DNA of 64,000 nt from Hahellaceae bacterium (GCA_016744695.1 JADGDV010000018.1:1-64000), one strand, 5' to 3'. Counted from the stretch's first letter, positions 8,497 through 18,862 are shown. Made by a program: numbers and translations. The notes: generated by a model from the letters alone, not told the origin.

Positions 8497-9144
8497 TTAG
8501 CAAGGCCATGCTCCCGTCTCACGATAACGATTAACAATTTTACAGAACAGTTCTGCTGTCTTCTCTGTATCATAGCGAGCGCTATGAGCCGCTTTACCGT
8601 TAAATTCTATCCCTGCAACGGCACATGCTTTTGCAAGTACTGTTTGACCATAAGCTAGACCCGCTAGCGTTACTGTGTCAAAGGTAGAAAAAGGGTGAAA
8701 AGGGTTTCGCTTTATTTCAGCTCTTTCAGCTGCAGCAAAAACAAAACTATGATCAAAGGTCGCGTTATGCCCAACTAAAACGGCGCGAGTACAATCTTGT
8801 TCTTTAATCTCGTGTCTTACCGCTTTAAATATGCGTTCTAATGCAACGAGTTCAGTTTTTGCATTTCTGAGAGGGCAGGTGGGGTCTATGCCGGTAAAGT
8901 CTAGCGCTGACTTTTCTAAGTTAGCCCCTTTAAAAGGCTCTACATTACAGCTAATGGTTTCTTTGGCGTAGAGGTTGCCCTTTTTATCCATGCCCGTTAT
9001 CACCGCGGCAATTTCAAGTAATGCATCTGTTTTGGAATTAAAACCTGCGGTTTCTACGTCAATTACGACAGGTAAAAATCCACGGAATCGATAAGACATA
9101 GGATTCTTATTGTCTAGGTCGTCATCGTTTGAATAATTTGGCAC
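8497..9144 (-). CDS. rnt: ribonuclease T
   Basis: 215 residues. RNase T is a homodimeric DEDDh 3'-5' exoribonuclease that trims tRNA, 5S and 23S rRNA ends. Catalytic residues: D29 and E31 ([12 protein letters not shown]), D131 ([10 protein letters not shown]), H187 and D192 ([16 protein letters not shown]), all offset by six from the E. coli enzyme. The N-terminal 22 residues before the exonuclease fold are slightly longer and acidic. It sits between prx and pyrC on the strand opposite prx, in the arrangement known from Pseudomonas, and probably has its own promoter in the 71-bp gap after pyrC. Confidence 0.96.
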   Translation of the reverse strand: MPNYSNDDDLDNKNPMSYRFRGFLPVVIDVETAGFNSKTDALLEIAAVITGMDKKGNLYAKETISCNVEPFKGANLEKSALDFTGIDPTCPLRNAKTELVALERIFKAVRHEIKEQDCTRAVLVGHNATFDHSFVFAAAERAEIKRNPFHPFSTFDTVTLAGLAYGQTVLAKACAVAGIEFNGKAAHSARYDTEKTAELFCKIVNRYRETGAWPC

Positions 9145-9215
9145 GGAGAATCCTTTATTTTCTTATCTGTTAATATGTTGTGAGGTTCAGTTTAGCTGCT
9201 TCTGACTTATTGCGA

Positions 9216-10247
9216 CTAAGCGACCTTCCAGCCAAGTGATGTTCCTGCTCTTAGTGGAATGACTTCAGTATCACCAAATAGTAGAGCGTCAGGTGCCTGC
9301 CATTCAGACTTTATTAGTGTAATCGTATCACTATTTCTTGGAAGCCCATAAAAATCAGGGCCAAAGTGGCTAGCAAAACCTTCAAGTTTGTCTAGTGCGT
9401 TAAGCTGTTCAAAGACTTCTGCATAGAGCTCGATTGCTGCAAAAGCAGAGTAGCACCCTGCACAGCCACAAGCTGCTTCTTTTTTATTTTGGGCATGAGG
9501 TGCAGAATCAGTGCCTAAGAAAAACTTATGGCTACCACTAATCGCAGCCTGCTGAAGTGCTACCTGGTGCTCATTGCGTTTTAAAATTGGCAGACAATAC
9601 AAGTGAGGCCTAATTCCACCCACTAACATATGATTGCGATTATAAAGTAAGTGATGAGGTGTAATGGTGGCTGCTACGCGATCAGGTGCGTCTGTTACAA
9701 ACTGGGCGGCCTGCTTGGTGGTTATGTGCTCTAGCACGACCTTAAGCGAGGGGATGTTTGCAATGAGTGGTGCTAGCGTATTATCAATAAATATCTTTTC
9801 TCGGTCGAATATATCAATGTCATCCGTGGTGACTTCACCGTGAATGAGCAAAGGCAAACCAAGCTCAGCCATTTTCTCTAGAGTAGGTGTTATTTTACTA
9901 ATGCTAGTAACGCCTGAATCAGAGTTTGTAGTTGCCCCTGCAGGGTAAAGTTTGCAGGCGACTATTTCTCCGCTATTTACTGCATTTTGAATATCTGCAG
10001 GGCTTGTTTTATCGGTTAGGTAGAGCGTCATTAAGGGTTTAAATTGGCTTGATGTGGGTATTGCTGCCTGAATTCTGTTTTTGTAAGCAATAGCCTCATC
10101 TACATTGGTCACGGGGGGCACCAAATTAGGCATGATGATAGCTCTGCCAAAGTAGCGTGAAGAGGCAGGAACCGTTTGAGTGAGGTATTCATTGTCGCGA
10201 AGGTGCAGGTGCCAATCATCTGGACGGGTAATTATTAGTTCATTCAT
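9216..10247 (-). CDS. pyrC: dihydroorotase
   Basis: 343 residues. It catalyses the reversible cyclisation of N-carbamoyl-aspartate to dihydroorotate in pyrimidine synthesis. Seen: the metal-binding HxH in [11 protein letters not shown], the carbamylated lysine region ([10 protein letters not shown]), LIHGEV, the HITT segment and GTDSAPH. It is the E. coli PyrC (type II) form. I start at the ATG at 10247 because AGGAAAGA lies seven bases upstream. A GTG six codons earlier would itself overlap this ribosome-binding site. It precedes rnt on the same strand and is divergent from motY. pyrD and pyrF are elsewhere in this window. Confidence 0.96.
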   Translation of the reverse strand: MNELIITRPDDWHLHLRDNEYLTQTVPASSRYFGRAIIMPNLVPPVTNVDEAIAYKNRIQAAIPTSSQFKPLMTLYLTDKTSPADIQNAVNSGEIVACKLYPAGATTNSDSGVTSISKITPTLEKMAELGLPLLIHGEVTTDDIDIFDREKIFIDNTLAPLIANIPSLKVVLEHITTKQAAQFVTDAPDRVAATITPHHLLYNRNHMLVGGIRPHLYCLPILKRNEHQVALQQAAISGSHKFFLGTDSAPHAQNKKEAACGCAGCYSAFAAIELYAEVFEQLNALDKLEGFASHFGPDFYGLPRNSDTITLIKSEWQAPDALLFGDTEVIPLRAGTSLGWKVA

Positions 10248-10439
10248 GGTTATTTCTTTCCTCACTTACTAAACGCGTTGCTCACTTACAAAAGTGATAC
10301 AAATTTTCGCAAAGTATACCAGACAGTGTGCGATATTAGGGTAAAGTTTTTTACAAAGCGGACGCTAACCTAGGTAAGTTGTAGATAGAAGGTACATTTA
10401 CGGGTGAGATTATTAAAACGAATAAAAAGGGTGTCCATA

Positions 10440-11378
10440 ATGCGTAGCCTTATTGATTTCTGTACTTCTGGTGCAAGACTAGTGGTAGCACTGACTGTAT
10501 TGCTTACTATAAGTACTGCTTGTACAAGTGTTTGGGCAAAGACATATTCTGCAAACTTATCTAATAGTCAGTGGTATTTATCTGCTTCTATTTTTGAATG
10601 CAGTTTAACGCACCCTATACCGCGTTACGGTAAAGGTGTTTTCTATCATGAAGCGGGTGAAAAACTTAAGTTCTACCTAGACGCTAACGCCAACCCAATG
10701 AAATCAGGCAAGGCGGCTTTAATTATTGAGGCTCCACAGTGGCGGCCAGGTAATGGTGTTCAAGATCTAGGATTGGTTCGTGTTTCTGATTCAAGTCAGC
10801 CTATTGTTGTCGCGCGAAATAATGCCCGAAATATGATGGAAGGTCTAATGGATGGCATGACCCCTACCTTTACGCGAAAAGCATGGTATAGCGATGACTC
10901 TGTGCGTGTGAGGGTGTCTTCTGTTAATTTTCCTGATTTTTATAATGATTATTTAGGTTGTGTGGCGGCATTATTGCCCGTTAATTTCAAACAGGTTCAG
11001 CGTACTAAAGTGCTATTTAAAGTCGATAAAGCTGAGATGACAGAGCAAGATAGAAAGCAGCTTGAGAATGTTGTTATTTATCTAAAAGCTGATAATACAA
11101 TTACTTCAATTGTTATCGATGGCCATACTGATAGCAGTGGGCGCAGAATATATAATCGAAGATTATCAAAAGATCGAGCTGAAGTTGTACGTTCATACTT
11201 TATGAAAAATGGTATTTCAGAAGATATGATTACTACACGTTATCACGGAGAGCGGTACCCCGTTGCGAAAAATAGTAATAAAAGTAATAAAGCAAAGAAT
11301 AGACGAACCACAGTCCGCCTTGAAAGAGGACAACGTGTGGCCTCCAATAAAGAAACCTCAAGCTCTCCTGAAGGCTAG
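10440..11378 (+). CDS. motY: sodium-type flagellar motor protein MotY
   Basis: MotY forms the T-ring around the flagellar basal body and helps assemble the stator at the motor. The N-terminal domain has the MotY pattern (S-QWYLS....EC.L.HPIP.YG.G.F, PQWRPG, a second Cys near L-G-C-V-A), followed by a C-terminal OmpA-like peptidoglycan-binding domain (FKVDKAEM..., DGHTDSSG...YN..LS..RAE.V..YF). The start is chosen at the ATG at 10440, which gives a 33-residue signal peptide ending in V-W-A. A GTG at 10404 with GAAGGT upstream would add 12 residues. The neighbours pyrC and argG are the same as around motY in Pseudomonas aeruginosa. The C-terminal tail is Ser/Lys-rich. Confidence 0.9.
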   Translation: MRSLIDFCTSGARLVVALTVLLTISTACTSVWAKTYSANLSNSQWYLSASIFECSLTHPIPRYGKGVFYHEAGEKLKFYLDANANPMKSGKAALIIEAPQWRPGNGVQDLGLVRVSDSSQPIVVARNNARNMMEGLMDGMTPTFTRKAWYSDDSVRVRVSSVNFPDFYNDYLGCVAALLPVNFKQVQRTKVLFKVDKAEMTEQDRKQLENVVIYLKADNTITSIVIDGHTDSSGRRIYNRRLSKDRAEVVRSYFMKNGISEDMITTRYHGERYPVAKNSNKSNKAKNRRTTVRLERGQRVASNKETSSSPEG

Positions 11379-11520
11379 TTCTCCCTAGAAAGTCCCTAAA
11401 AACTGAGAAAATTGACGTTAAAACCACTTAGGTATGATTTTTATTGAAATCGTGCTGGGATTTAGCGCGCGCAGCAAGTAAAATACCCGCCTTTGTAATT
11501 TTTTCATCTGGAGCATCGGT

Positions 11521-12735
11521 ATGTCTAAGGTTAATAAAGTCGTTCTGGCTTATTCCGGAGGCCTTGATACAACAGTTATTGTTAAATGGCTGATGGAAAC
11601 CTATAACTGTGAAGTGGTCACATTTACAGCAGATTTAGGGCAGGGCGAAGAAGTAGAACCTGCACGCGCTAAAGCAGAAGCTTTAGGTGTTAAACAGATC
11701 TTTATTGAAGACCTTCGTGAAGAGTTTGTACGTGATTATGTTTTTCCGATGTTTAGAGCTAATACAATCTATGAAGGTGAGTACCTTCTAGGAACGTCAA
11801 TAGCAAGACCGCTTATTGCTCGTCGCTTGATTGAAATTGCTAATGAAACTGATGCTGATGCTATTTCGCATGGTGCAACCGGTAAAGGTAATGATCAGGT
11901 ACGCTTTGAGCTAGGTGGTTATGCATTAAAGCCAGGTGTTCAGGTAATAGCTCCATGGAGAGAGTGGGATCTTAATTCTCGTGAGTCATTATTAGCTTAC
12001 TGTGACGAACGCGGTATAGCGGTAGAAAAGAAGAAAGGTAAGTCTCCTTATTCAATGGATGCTAACTTGCTTCATATTTCTTATGAAGGCGATATTCTGG
12101 AAGATCCGTGGGTTGAAGCCGAAGCTGATATGTGGCGCTGGACCGTTTCTCCTGAAGATGCGCCTGATGTAGCAACATACATGGAGCTGACTTACGAAAA
12201 TGGTGATGTCGTTGCTATTGATGACGAACATTTAAAGCCTCATGAAATTTTATTGAAGTTGAATGAAGTAGGCGGAGCAAACGGTATAGGCCGTTTAGAT
12301 ATCGTTGAAAACCGTTTTGTTGGTATGAAATCACGTGGTTGTTATGAAACACCTGGTGGCACTATCATGATGAAGGCACACCGTGCTATTGAGTCAATTA
12401 CGCTTGATCGTGAAGTCGCTCATTTAAAAGATAGCTTAATGCCGAAATATGCAGAGCTTATTTATAATGGTTTCTGGTGGGCTCCAGAGCGTGAAGCGCT
12501 TCAGGGTTTAATTGATGATACGCAGAAATATGTTAACGGTAAGGTGCGTTTGAAATTATACAAAGGCAACGTTATTGTTGTCGGTCGTATGTCTGAAAAC
12601 GATTCGTTGTTTGATGAGAAAATCGCGACCTTTGAAGAAGATGAAGGCGCTTATGATCAAAAAGATGCAGCAGGCTTTATTAAGTTGAATGCATTACGTT
12701 TGAGAATAGCTGCCGAGAAAGGACGTTTGTTGTAA
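11521..12735 (+). CDS. argG: argininosuccinate synthase
   Basis: 404 residues, the length of the type I enzyme. It condenses citrulline and aspartate with ATP to argininosuccinate in arginine synthesis. The ATP-binding P-loop is AYSGGLDTT (10-18). Other conserved blocks are [15 protein letters not shown], the APWREWDL segment, [13 protein letters not shown], and [12 protein letters not shown] with the usual Lys for Glu change ([13 protein letters not shown]). The ATG follows a modest ribosome-binding site (CTGGAG). It is monocistronic and closed by a strong terminator. Confidence 0.97.
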   Translation: MSKVNKVVLAYSGGLDTTVIVKWLMETYNCEVVTFTADLGQGEEVEPARAKAEALGVKQIFIEDLREEFVRDYVFPMFRANTIYEGEYLLGTSIARPLIARRLIEIANETDADAISHGATGKGNDQVRFELGGYALKPGVQVIAPWREWDLNSRESLLAYCDERGIAVEKKKGKSPYSMDANLLHISYEGDILEDPWVEAEADMWRWTVSPEDAPDVATYMELTYENGDVVAIDDEHLKPHEILLKLNEVGGANGIGRLDIVENRFVGMKSRGCYETPGGTIMMKAHRAIESITLDREVAHLKDSLMPKYAELIYNGFWWAPEREALQGLIDDTQKYVNGKVRLKLYKGNVIVVGRMSENDSLFDEKIATFEEDEGAYDQKDAAGFIKLNALRLRIAAEKGRLL

Positions 12736-12771
12736 TTTTTAAAATTACTGCGTTTTCTACGTTCTACACCT

Positions 12772-12801
12772 AAAAAAACCGGACAATGTCCGGTTTTTTT
12801 T
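12772..12801. terminator. bidirectional terminator between argG and the HDAC-like gene
   Basis: A-run, ACCGGAC, loop AAT, GTCCGGT, T-run. The same stem sequence recurs in the terminator at 21616-21647. Confidence 0.92.
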
Positions 12802-12823
12802 ATAACTTGTCGTTCCCGAGTCA

Positions 12824-13747
12824 CTAAACTCCCGCTAATACCTCTAAGTGTTGTTCAACACTCTCAGCAAGCGCCTTCAAGTTATAACCTCCCTCAAGAA
12901 TAGACACAATTCTATCTTTACTATAATACTTAGCTACATCCATCAGCATTTCTGTTACCCAGCGGTAGTCTGTTTCGTCTAATTCAATATCAGACATTTT
13001 GTCTGCTTTATGGGCGTCAAACCCTGCTGAAATAAGAATAAGCTGAGGCTTGTGTTTTTGCAGTTCATTTAGCCATGCTTTTTCAGTTTTGTTTCTGAAG
13101 CCTAAGCCTTGGGTGTGTGCATCAAGCGGTGTATTAATAATGTTCGATTGTGGGATCTCGAAGTGGCTGTAGGGGTAGTAGGGGTGCTGAAAACTGGAAC
13201 AAACGAGTACGCGTGGATCATTTTGAAAAATGTCGACGGTTCCGTTTCCCTGGTGAACATCAAAATCAATAATAGCTACTCGGTCTAGACCGTGAAAATC
13301 CATTGCATGCTTGGCTGCAACAGCAATATTATTGTAGAAACAGAACCCCATTGTTTTGTTACGTTCAGCGTGATGCCCAGGGGGGCGAGTCGCACAAAAT
13401 GCATTCTTGTTTTGCCCTGACATAACCGAATCTACTGCTTGAATAGCAGCGCCTGCAGCCAGCTTAGCGGCTCGCATTGTATCAGGCATTATAATGGTGT
13501 CGGGGTCAGCGTATACGTTGCCTTGTTTGGGCTGCATTAAATCTAGCTGCTCAACATAGGCCGCAGGATGGACGCGCTTTACATGATCAGGGTTGACCAT
13601 CTCAGCTCGAACAAAATCAAGTTCTTGATTCAACCGTGTATCTTGTAGTTGGTCAAGAATAGCCATAAGCCGTGCGGGGCTTTCTGGGTGCTCAGGGCCC
13701 ATGTTGTGAAGGGTGCAGTCATGATGACTGATATAAGCCGTTTTCAT
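12824..13747 (-). CDS. histone-deacetylase-family amidohydrolase
   Basis: 307 residues from the ATG at 13747. Arginase/deacetylase fold, class II HDAC-like. Seen: the tandem active-site histidines H125-H126 in RPPGHHAE, zinc ligands D163 and H165 (DFDVHQGNG) and D244 (SAGFDAHK), and the transition-state tyrosine Y288 (EGGYN). Bacterial members deacetylate acetyl-lysine proteins, acetylpolyamines or other small amides; the substrate cannot be read here. An in-frame extension of 23 residues upstream is low-complexity (Ile/Tyr/Asn) and unlike the family, so it is excluded. It is divergent from the Pat-type acetyltransferase gene, 182 bp away. Confidence 0.9.
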   Translation of the reverse strand: MKTAYISHHDCTLHNMGPEHPESPARLMAILDQLQDTRLNQELDFVRAEMVNPDHVKRVHPAAYVEQLDLMQPKQGNVYADPDTIIMPDTMRAAKLAAGAAIQAVDSVMSGQNKNAFCATRPPGHHAERNKTMGFCFYNNIAVAAKHAMDFHGLDRVAIIDFDVHQGNGTVDIFQNDPRVLVCSSFQHPYYPYSHFEIPQSNIINTPLDAHTQGLGFRNKTEKAWLNELQKHKPQLILISAGFDAHKADKMSDIELDETDYRWVTEMLMDVAKYYSKDRIVSILEGGYNLKALAESVEQHLEVLAGV

Positions 13748-13929
13748 AATATAAGCTTCACTATTTATTATTAGGTATTTGTTATAAATTATATACGTTA
13801 TGTTCATTGTATACACTGTTAAAAAACCCTATGTTGACCGTAATCAAAGACGCATAAGGGGTATCGTTATACTAATACCGTATGTATTATAAATCGGCAC
13901 TATTATTTATATTTGTCTAGGAGAGGACA

Positions 13930-16659
13930 GTGAGCACTCGACATCTTGATGCTTTATTTAACCCCAAATCTATTGTTATTTTAGGTGCGTCTGAGCGTTC
14001 CCAGAATCTGGGGGGGATTGTTTTAAGAAATCTCCTATCGTCAGATTACCCTGGAAAACTGCTGGTGGTGAACCCTAATGAGTACAATAATGTTCACGGT
14101 ATACCTTGCACCCGAAAAGTAAGTCAGATGCCATTCACACCTGACTTGGCTATTGTTTGTACGCCGCCTGAGTCTGTGCCACGCACCGTTAAAAAGCTTG
14201 GGCAGCAGGGTGTTAAAACCGCCATGATTCTCACTGGTGGCCTATCTCGTACTCATAGTAAAAGTGGTCGGCCACTGATGTATTCCGTTCGTGATGCAGC
14301 TAAAGCAGCAGGGATAAGAATTCTAGGGCCTAACACCATTGGTATTATGTCACCTAAAAATAAGGTGAATGCCACATATCTTCATATGGGAGCATTGCCA
14401 GGTAAAATTGCCTTTATTGGGCAGTCAGGCACTATTGCTAGTGCTGTTATTGATTGGGCTTTTAGTCGTGGAGTTGGCTTTTCTCACTTCTTAACCTTGG
14501 GCGACAGCATGGATATCGACCCTGATGATCTTATTGATTACCTTGGTCAAGACAGAAATACCAAAGCAATTTTGCTTCATATTGAAATGGTTCCGAATCC
14601 GGCAAGATTTATATCTGCCGTAAGGGCTGCATCAAGAGGGAAGCTTGTCATCGGGATAAAAAGTGGTCGGGTACCTGAGTCACAGTGGGAGCCGGTGCCG
14701 TTAGCTGATGGTATTACTAATGGTGATGCTGTTTTTGATGCGTTTTTTAGGCGAGCAGGTGTATTAAGAGTTAACGGTGCTGATGAAATGTTTGACGCAC
14801 TTGAAACACTCACCAGAATGAAGCCTGTTAAAAAAGAAAGCCTAGCCATAATGAGTAATGGCTTGGGGCCAAATGTATTAGCCGTTGATAGACTGGCGAA
14901 CTTGGGGGGAGAGTTAGCAGAGTTAACAGATAAAACAATTGATGCTATTGCAGAGTTAATGCCTCCTTACTGGACACGTAAAAACCCTATCGACCTTAAC
15001 TATGATGCAACACCTGAAACCTACGCTAAAGTTATTGAAATTTTAGCTAAAGATAAAGGTGTATCGAATGTACTGGTGATGTACGCGCCTTCTTTAACAG
15101 AAGATAGCCTGCAAATTGCAGACTCAGTGATAACTCAAGCGAAAAAAACAAGACTTAACCTGTTTACCTGTTGGTTAGGGCAAAGTACTGTTCTTGATGC
15201 CAGAGAAGCGTTTTTTGAGGCTGGAATTCCTACTTTCTTCTCGCCTGAAAAAGCGATCAAAGCGTTTATGCATTTAGTTAACCATCAGCGTAGCCAGAGA
15301 CTATTGAAGGAGACGCCTTCTTCTTATAGTGATCATACGGTTGACCGCTCCGATGCTCGAAGTATCGTACTTAGTGCAATACAGAATGGCCGAAATCACC
15401 TGTCAAACCAAGAAGCAAGACAGATTATTGCAGATTATGGCGTACCAACGGTTGAAACTTGGTATTGTGATGATATTGAAGAAGTCATTGATGTTTTCAA
15501 TGAGCAGGGCGGCCCTATTAACATCACTTTGCTACATGAAAAGAGTAGCCATCCATTTCTTGAAGAACAAACCGGGCGAGGGCGTTACAAGACTACGGTT
15601 CGCCGTTTAAATGAACAAGATACTATTATCTCTTCTTGTGAACAGTTATTTCAGCAGTATAAAGAACACTTCCCAAATAGTGGGTTTCTTGGTTATTCAG
15701 TGCACCTTTCACATCTTCACATTGGTGGCTTAGGTTTTAGTCTTGGTATTACGCGTGATCCAAAACTTGGTCCATTAGTGGTTTGTGGCGCAGCGGGTGC
15801 TAGCGTAAATGTAATGTCTGACCGACGCATTGCATTGCCACCTTTGAATATGGTGCTAGCTAAGGACCTTCTTAGTCAGACTTACATGTACCAGTTACTT
15901 AAAGAGTATAGTTATCGCCCAGCTCAGGATATAAAAGTCGTTTGCGAAACGTTAATCACGCTATCTCAAATTGTAGTGGATATTCCTGAAATAAAAGGTT
16001 TGGAAATTCTGCCTTTGCTATTTAATAAAGAGGGCGTGGTTGCAGTTGATGTAGCGATAGACTTAGGCTTGCCTGCTAAGCTATCTATTCAACCCTACCC
16101 AGAGCAGCATCGTGAATGGATCACAATGCCTAAATCTAAGCGGCGAGTAGAGCTTCGTCCGGTTATGGCTGAAGATGAGCCTGCTCACATTGCCTTCCAT
16201 TTAAAGCAGTCGCCAGAGTCTATACGGTTTAGATTTTTCCATTACCGCAAGTCGTATACTCATGAAGAGTTGGTTCAAATGGTCCAGATAGATTATGACC
16301 GGGAAATGGTGTTTATTGCAACGGTGCCTAAAGAAGATGAATCAGGCGACGAAACACTAGGTACCGTTAGGGTTTGGACCGATAGTGATAACCTACAGTG
16401 TGAATTTGCTGTAATGGTAGGGGATGATCTTAAAGGTGAACGTTTGGGTTATACCTTAATGAATAAGATGATTGCTTATTGTAAATCAAAAGGCACGGTA
16501 GAGATGATTGGCACGGTATTGCCTGATAACAGACCTATGCTTAGCCTAGCCGAAAAGTTGGGGTTTGAATCAAAGTGGGACCCAGAAGAAGAAGTGATGG
16601 CGCTTCGATTGCCCCTTAATGTACCGGTAGATGAGTGGCAGAAATCACAGTTGAAGTGA
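13930..16659 (+). CDS. Pat-type protein acetyltransferase (NDP-forming acyl-CoA synthetase-like + GNAT)
   Basis: 909 residues. Domains in order: CoA-binding Rossmann (about 8-130, ILGASERSQNLGG), succinyl-CoA-synthetase flavodoxin-like (about 150-290), ligase/linker (about 300-460), ATP-grasp (about 490-700) and a C-terminal GNAT (about 735-900, CEFAVMVGDDLKGERLGYTLM). This is the layout of Salmonella Pat/E. coli PatZ, which acetylates lysines of enzymes such as acetyl-CoA synthetase. In active NDP-forming synthetases a phospho-histidine lies in an SHTGAL-type loop. Here the matching region after KSGR reads PLADGITNGD without His, consistent with a sensory rather than ligase role. Start codon GTG with GGAGAGG upstream. 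GTG at 13930 begins exactly at the family N-terminus. Confidence 0.88.
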   Translation: MSTRHLDALFNPKSIVILGASERSQNLGGIVLRNLLSSDYPGKLLVVNPNEYNNVHGIPCTRKVSQMPFTPDLAIVCTPPESVPRTVKKLGQQGVKTAMILTGGLSRTHSKSGRPLMYSVRDAAKAAGIRILGPNTIGIMSPKNKVNATYLHMGALPGKIAFIGQSGTIASAVIDWAFSRGVGFSHFLTLGDSMDIDPDDLIDYLGQDRNTKAILLHIEMVPNPARFISAVRAASRGKLVIGIKSGRVPESQWEPVPLADGITNGDAVFDAFFRRAGVLRVNGADEMFDALETLTRMKPVKKESLAIMSNGLGPNVLAVDRLANLGGELAELTDKTIDAIAELMPPYWTRKNPIDLNYDATPETYAKVIEILAKDKGVSNVLVMYAPSLTEDSLQIADSVITQAKKTRLNLFTCWLGQSTVLDAREAFFEAGIPTFFSPEKAIKAFMHLVNHQRSQRLLKETPSSYSDHTVDRSDARSIVLSAIQNGRNHLSNQEARQIIADYGVPTVETWYCDDIEEVIDVFNEQGGPINITLLHEKSSHPFLEEQTGRGRYKTTVRRLNEQDTIISSCEQLFQQYKEHFPNSGFLGYSVHLSHLHIGGLGFSLGITRDPKLGPLVVCGAAGASVNVMSDRRIALPPLNMVLAKDLLSQTYMYQLLKEYSYRPAQDIKVVCETLITLSQIVVDIPEIKGLEILPLLFNKEGVVAVDVAIDLGLPAKLSIQPYPEQHREWITMPKSKRRVELRPVMAEDEPAHIAFHLKQSPESIRFRFFHYRKSYTHEELVQMVQIDYDREMVFIATVPKEDESGDETLGTVRVWTDSDNLQCEFAVMVGDDLKGERLGYTLMNKMIAYCKSKGTVEMIGTVLPDNRPMLSLAEKLGFESKWDPEEEVMALRLPLNVPVDEWQKSQLK

Positions 16660-16675
16660 CGGTAAGCCGTTGATC

Positions 16676-16712
16676 GTGACAAGAAAAGGTGATGTAAGCC
16701 TTTTCTTGTCAC
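16676..16712. terminator. hairpin between convergent pat-like gene and rdgC
   Basis: A perfect 14-bp inverted repeat (GTGACAAGAAAAGG / CCTTTTCTTGTCAC) with a 9-base loop. There is no T run, so it may act as a bidirectional or rho-assisted stop. Confidence 0.65.
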
Positions 16713-16724
16713 ATGATAAGTGGC

Positions 16725-17651
16725 TTATTCTTCAATAATCGCAGACTTATCTTCACCACCAAAGGCATCGAGTACCGCTGGAAGCAGCTTGGCAAATTCC
16801 ATAGACATAATAGCAAAGCTTGCATCAAACTTACTGGCCGCATCTTCTGCGCCAGAGTCATCTAATTGCTCTTGCATTACATCACCAAACTTAAGGCGCT
16901 TGATAGACAGGTCTTCATTTAAAAGGAAGGAAATATTCTCTTCCCAAGTCACTGCCAGTTTAACTACTTGCTTGCCCGCTTCTAGGTGGGTGCTAATCTC
17001 TTCACTGTCGAGCTCAACGCCTTTACAGCGTACTACGCCGCCTTCTTCACCTGGGTCACGTAGTTCGCACTCAGCTACGGCTTCAAAACCCGTAGGTAAA
17101 AGTGCATCTTTTGCTAACCAACTAGTCATAACTGCAGCAGGGGCTTGGTTAACCGTAGGTATACGAATAGGCAAAGAGTTAATTGTTTTGCGCAGGTAAC
17201 TAGTAATATCTTCTGCTGCCTTAGATGAAGAGGCATTAACCACTAGAAAGCCATCTTTAGGAGATAAGTAACAATAAGTGTGCTTAGAACGCGTGAAGGC
17301 TCTAGGGAGTAATTCGTGTGTGATTTGTTCTTTTAGTTCATCTTTTTCTTTCTTGGTTACTTTACGCATCTGAGTTTCTTCAATCTCAGATACCTTTTCG
17401 TCAACGGCTTCTTTAACGACGGACGATGGAACCAAGCGATCTTCACGCTTCAAACAAATCATCCAGTGACCATTGGTAACATGTACTAACTGTTGACCAT
17501 GTTTGCCTAGTGGAGAAACCCAGCCCTGACGCGATACTTCTGATGAGCCGCAAGGGGTAAATGGGCTTTCTGCGAGTTTGCTCTCAAGTTCATCTTCAGA
17601 GAGTGTAAAAGGCTTGGTGAAACGGTAAGCAATTATATTTTTAAACCACAT
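16725..17651 (-). CDS. rdgC: recombination-associated protein RdgC
   Basis: 308 residues, the normal size. RdgC forms a DNA-encircling dimer ring, binds DNA without sequence preference and restrains RecA. The family N-terminus MWFKNIIAYRFT, the GWVSPLG block and the CxxK/R motif region (HWMICLKREDRLVPSSVV) are all present, as are the SLPIRIPTVNQAP and FGDVMQEQL segments near the C-terminus. An acidic, Lys-rich insertion (about 95-115) is ordinary for the family. The gene stands alone and converges on the acetyltransferase gene. The long plus-strand reading frame inside it is a shadow. Confidence 0.96.
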   Translation of the reverse strand: MWFKNIIAYRFTKPFTLSEDELESKLAESPFTPCGSSEVSRQGWVSPLGKHGQQLVHVTNGHWMICLKREDRLVPSSVVKEAVDEKVSEIEETQMRKVTKKEKDELKEQITHELLPRAFTRSKHTYCYLSPKDGFLVVNASSSKAAEDITSYLRKTINSLPIRIPTVNQAPAAVMTSWLAKDALLPTGFEAVAECELRDPGEEGGVVRCKGVELDSEEISTHLEAGKQVVKLAVTWEENISFLLNEDLSIKRLKFGDVMQEQLDDSGAEDAASKFDASFAIMSMEFAKLLPAVLDAFGGEDKSAIIEE

Positions 17652-17793
17652 AGTTTATTTTTATATCCGAGATTTCAATGAAAGAAGGGAATCGATTATG
17701 AATGATGTTGTTTTCAGAACCAAGACTGATTTAGAATCTTTTTAATAAATAAAGATGAACAATCGTTAATAGGGCAGAATAGGCGGAGATTAA

Positions 17794-18033
17794 TTGATCA
17801 ATTTAATACTGTATAGCACCGTCGGGTGTCATTTATGTGAGCAGGCAATCGAAGTTATTCAAATGGCTTTGCAAGGGCAGGTGTGTGCGCTAGATGAAAT
17901 AGACATTGCGGATGATGATGTCTTAATGGAACAATATGGCATTAGAATTCCTGTGGTAAAAAATCCGCAAAACAATAAAGAAGTTGGATGGCCTTTTGGA
18001 CCTGAAGATATTTCTCTCTTATTAGTTAATTGA
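17794..18033 (+). CDS. glutaredoxin-like protein (DUF836 type)
   Basis: 79 residues with a thioredoxin fold pattern: beta strand LILYST, then a CxxC motif C12-H-L-C15, a helix, and the cis-Pro region GIRIPVVKN. Such small proteins usually act in thiol-disulfide exchange or redox sensing; the substrate is unknown. The start is TTG at 17794 with GGCGGAG seven bases upstream, and no in-frame ATG lies before the conserved CxxC. It precedes yaaA by 18 bp and is probably co-transcribed with it, which would link it to peroxide stress. Confidence 0.85.
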   Translation: MINLILYSTVGCHLCEQAIEVIQMALQGQVCALDEIDIADDDVLMEQYGIRIPVVKNPQNNKEVGWPFGPEDISLLLVN

Positions 18034-18051
18034 ACTCGAAACAGGACGCTC

Positions 18052-18828
18052 ATGATTGCTGTTATTTCTCCCGCTAAAACGCTGGACTTTGAATCTAAAC
18101 CCGTTACTAGTCAATCTACAAATCCTGAGTTTTTAGATGACTCCTGTGAGCTGATTGAAGCCTTAAAGTTACTTGAGCCTCATGAAGTGTCAGGCTTAAT
18201 GAGCATTAGCCCAAAGTTGGGTGAGTTGAATGCAAACCGCTTTCAAACGTGGCAGTTACCCTTTACTCCAGAGAATGCAAAACAGGCGCTGTTAGCTTTT
18301 AAAGGGGATGTTTATACCGGCTTAGATGCTGAAACATTCACAGAAGATGATTTTGAGTTTGCTCAGCAGCATTTGAAAATTTTGTCTGGTTTGTATGGCG
18401 TATTAAAACCCCTTGATTTAATTCAGCCTTATCGTCTTGAAATGGGTACTAAGTTTGGTAATGCCCGAGGTGAAAATCTCTATACGTTCTGGGGTGATCA
18501 ACTAACTCAAAAGTTACAGAGTGAGCTGGATAAAGGTGATGGTGTGCTTATTAACTTGGCTTCTAATGAGTATTTTAAAGCGGTGAAAGCTAAGTCTTTA
18601 AATGCGCGGATAATCACCCCTGTATTTAAAGACTGGAAAGGTTATAAGTATAAAATTATTAGCTTCTATGCCAAAAAAGCTAGGGGCTTAATGTCTGCTT
18701 ATATCATTAAAAACAAACTGACAGATGTAGATGCTTTGCAGGGTTTTGACTCTGAAGGGTATTGCTTTAACCCTGAGATGTCTAAGGGTGATGAGTGGGT
18801 CTTTACTCGTAATTTGTCAGAGGGTTAA
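18052..18828 (+). CDS. yaaA: peroxide stress protein YaaA
   Basis: 258 residues, the E. coli length. YaaA lowers free intracellular iron during peroxide stress and binds DNA. The family signature is clear: [10 protein letters not shown] at the N-terminus, [49 protein letters not shown], and [11 protein letters not shown]. It follows the glutaredoxin-like gene closely. The 3' end is 34 bp from the convergent higA-like gene, with no clear terminator between them. Confidence 0.95.
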   Translation: MIAVISPAKTLDFESKPVTSQSTNPEFLDDSCELIEALKLLEPHEVSGLMSISPKLGELNANRFQTWQLPFTPENAKQALLAFKGDVYTGLDAETFTEDDFEFAQQHLKILSGLYGVLKPLDLIQPYRLEMGTKFGNARGENLYTFWGDQLTQKLQSELDKGDGVLINLASNEYFKAVKAKSLNARIITPVFKDWKGYKYKIISFYAKKARGLMSAYIIKNKLTDVDALQGFDSEGYCFNPEMSKGDEWVFTRNLSEG

Positions 18829-18862
18829 GATTTAAATACTGTTGAGACTGCCTCCAGGTTTA

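Noticed and set aside
16720-17199. 159-codon plus-strand reading frame, Ser/Ala-rich
   Set aside because: It lies wholly within rdgC on the other strand, has no ribosome-binding site and shows the Ser-rich composition of an antisense shadow.
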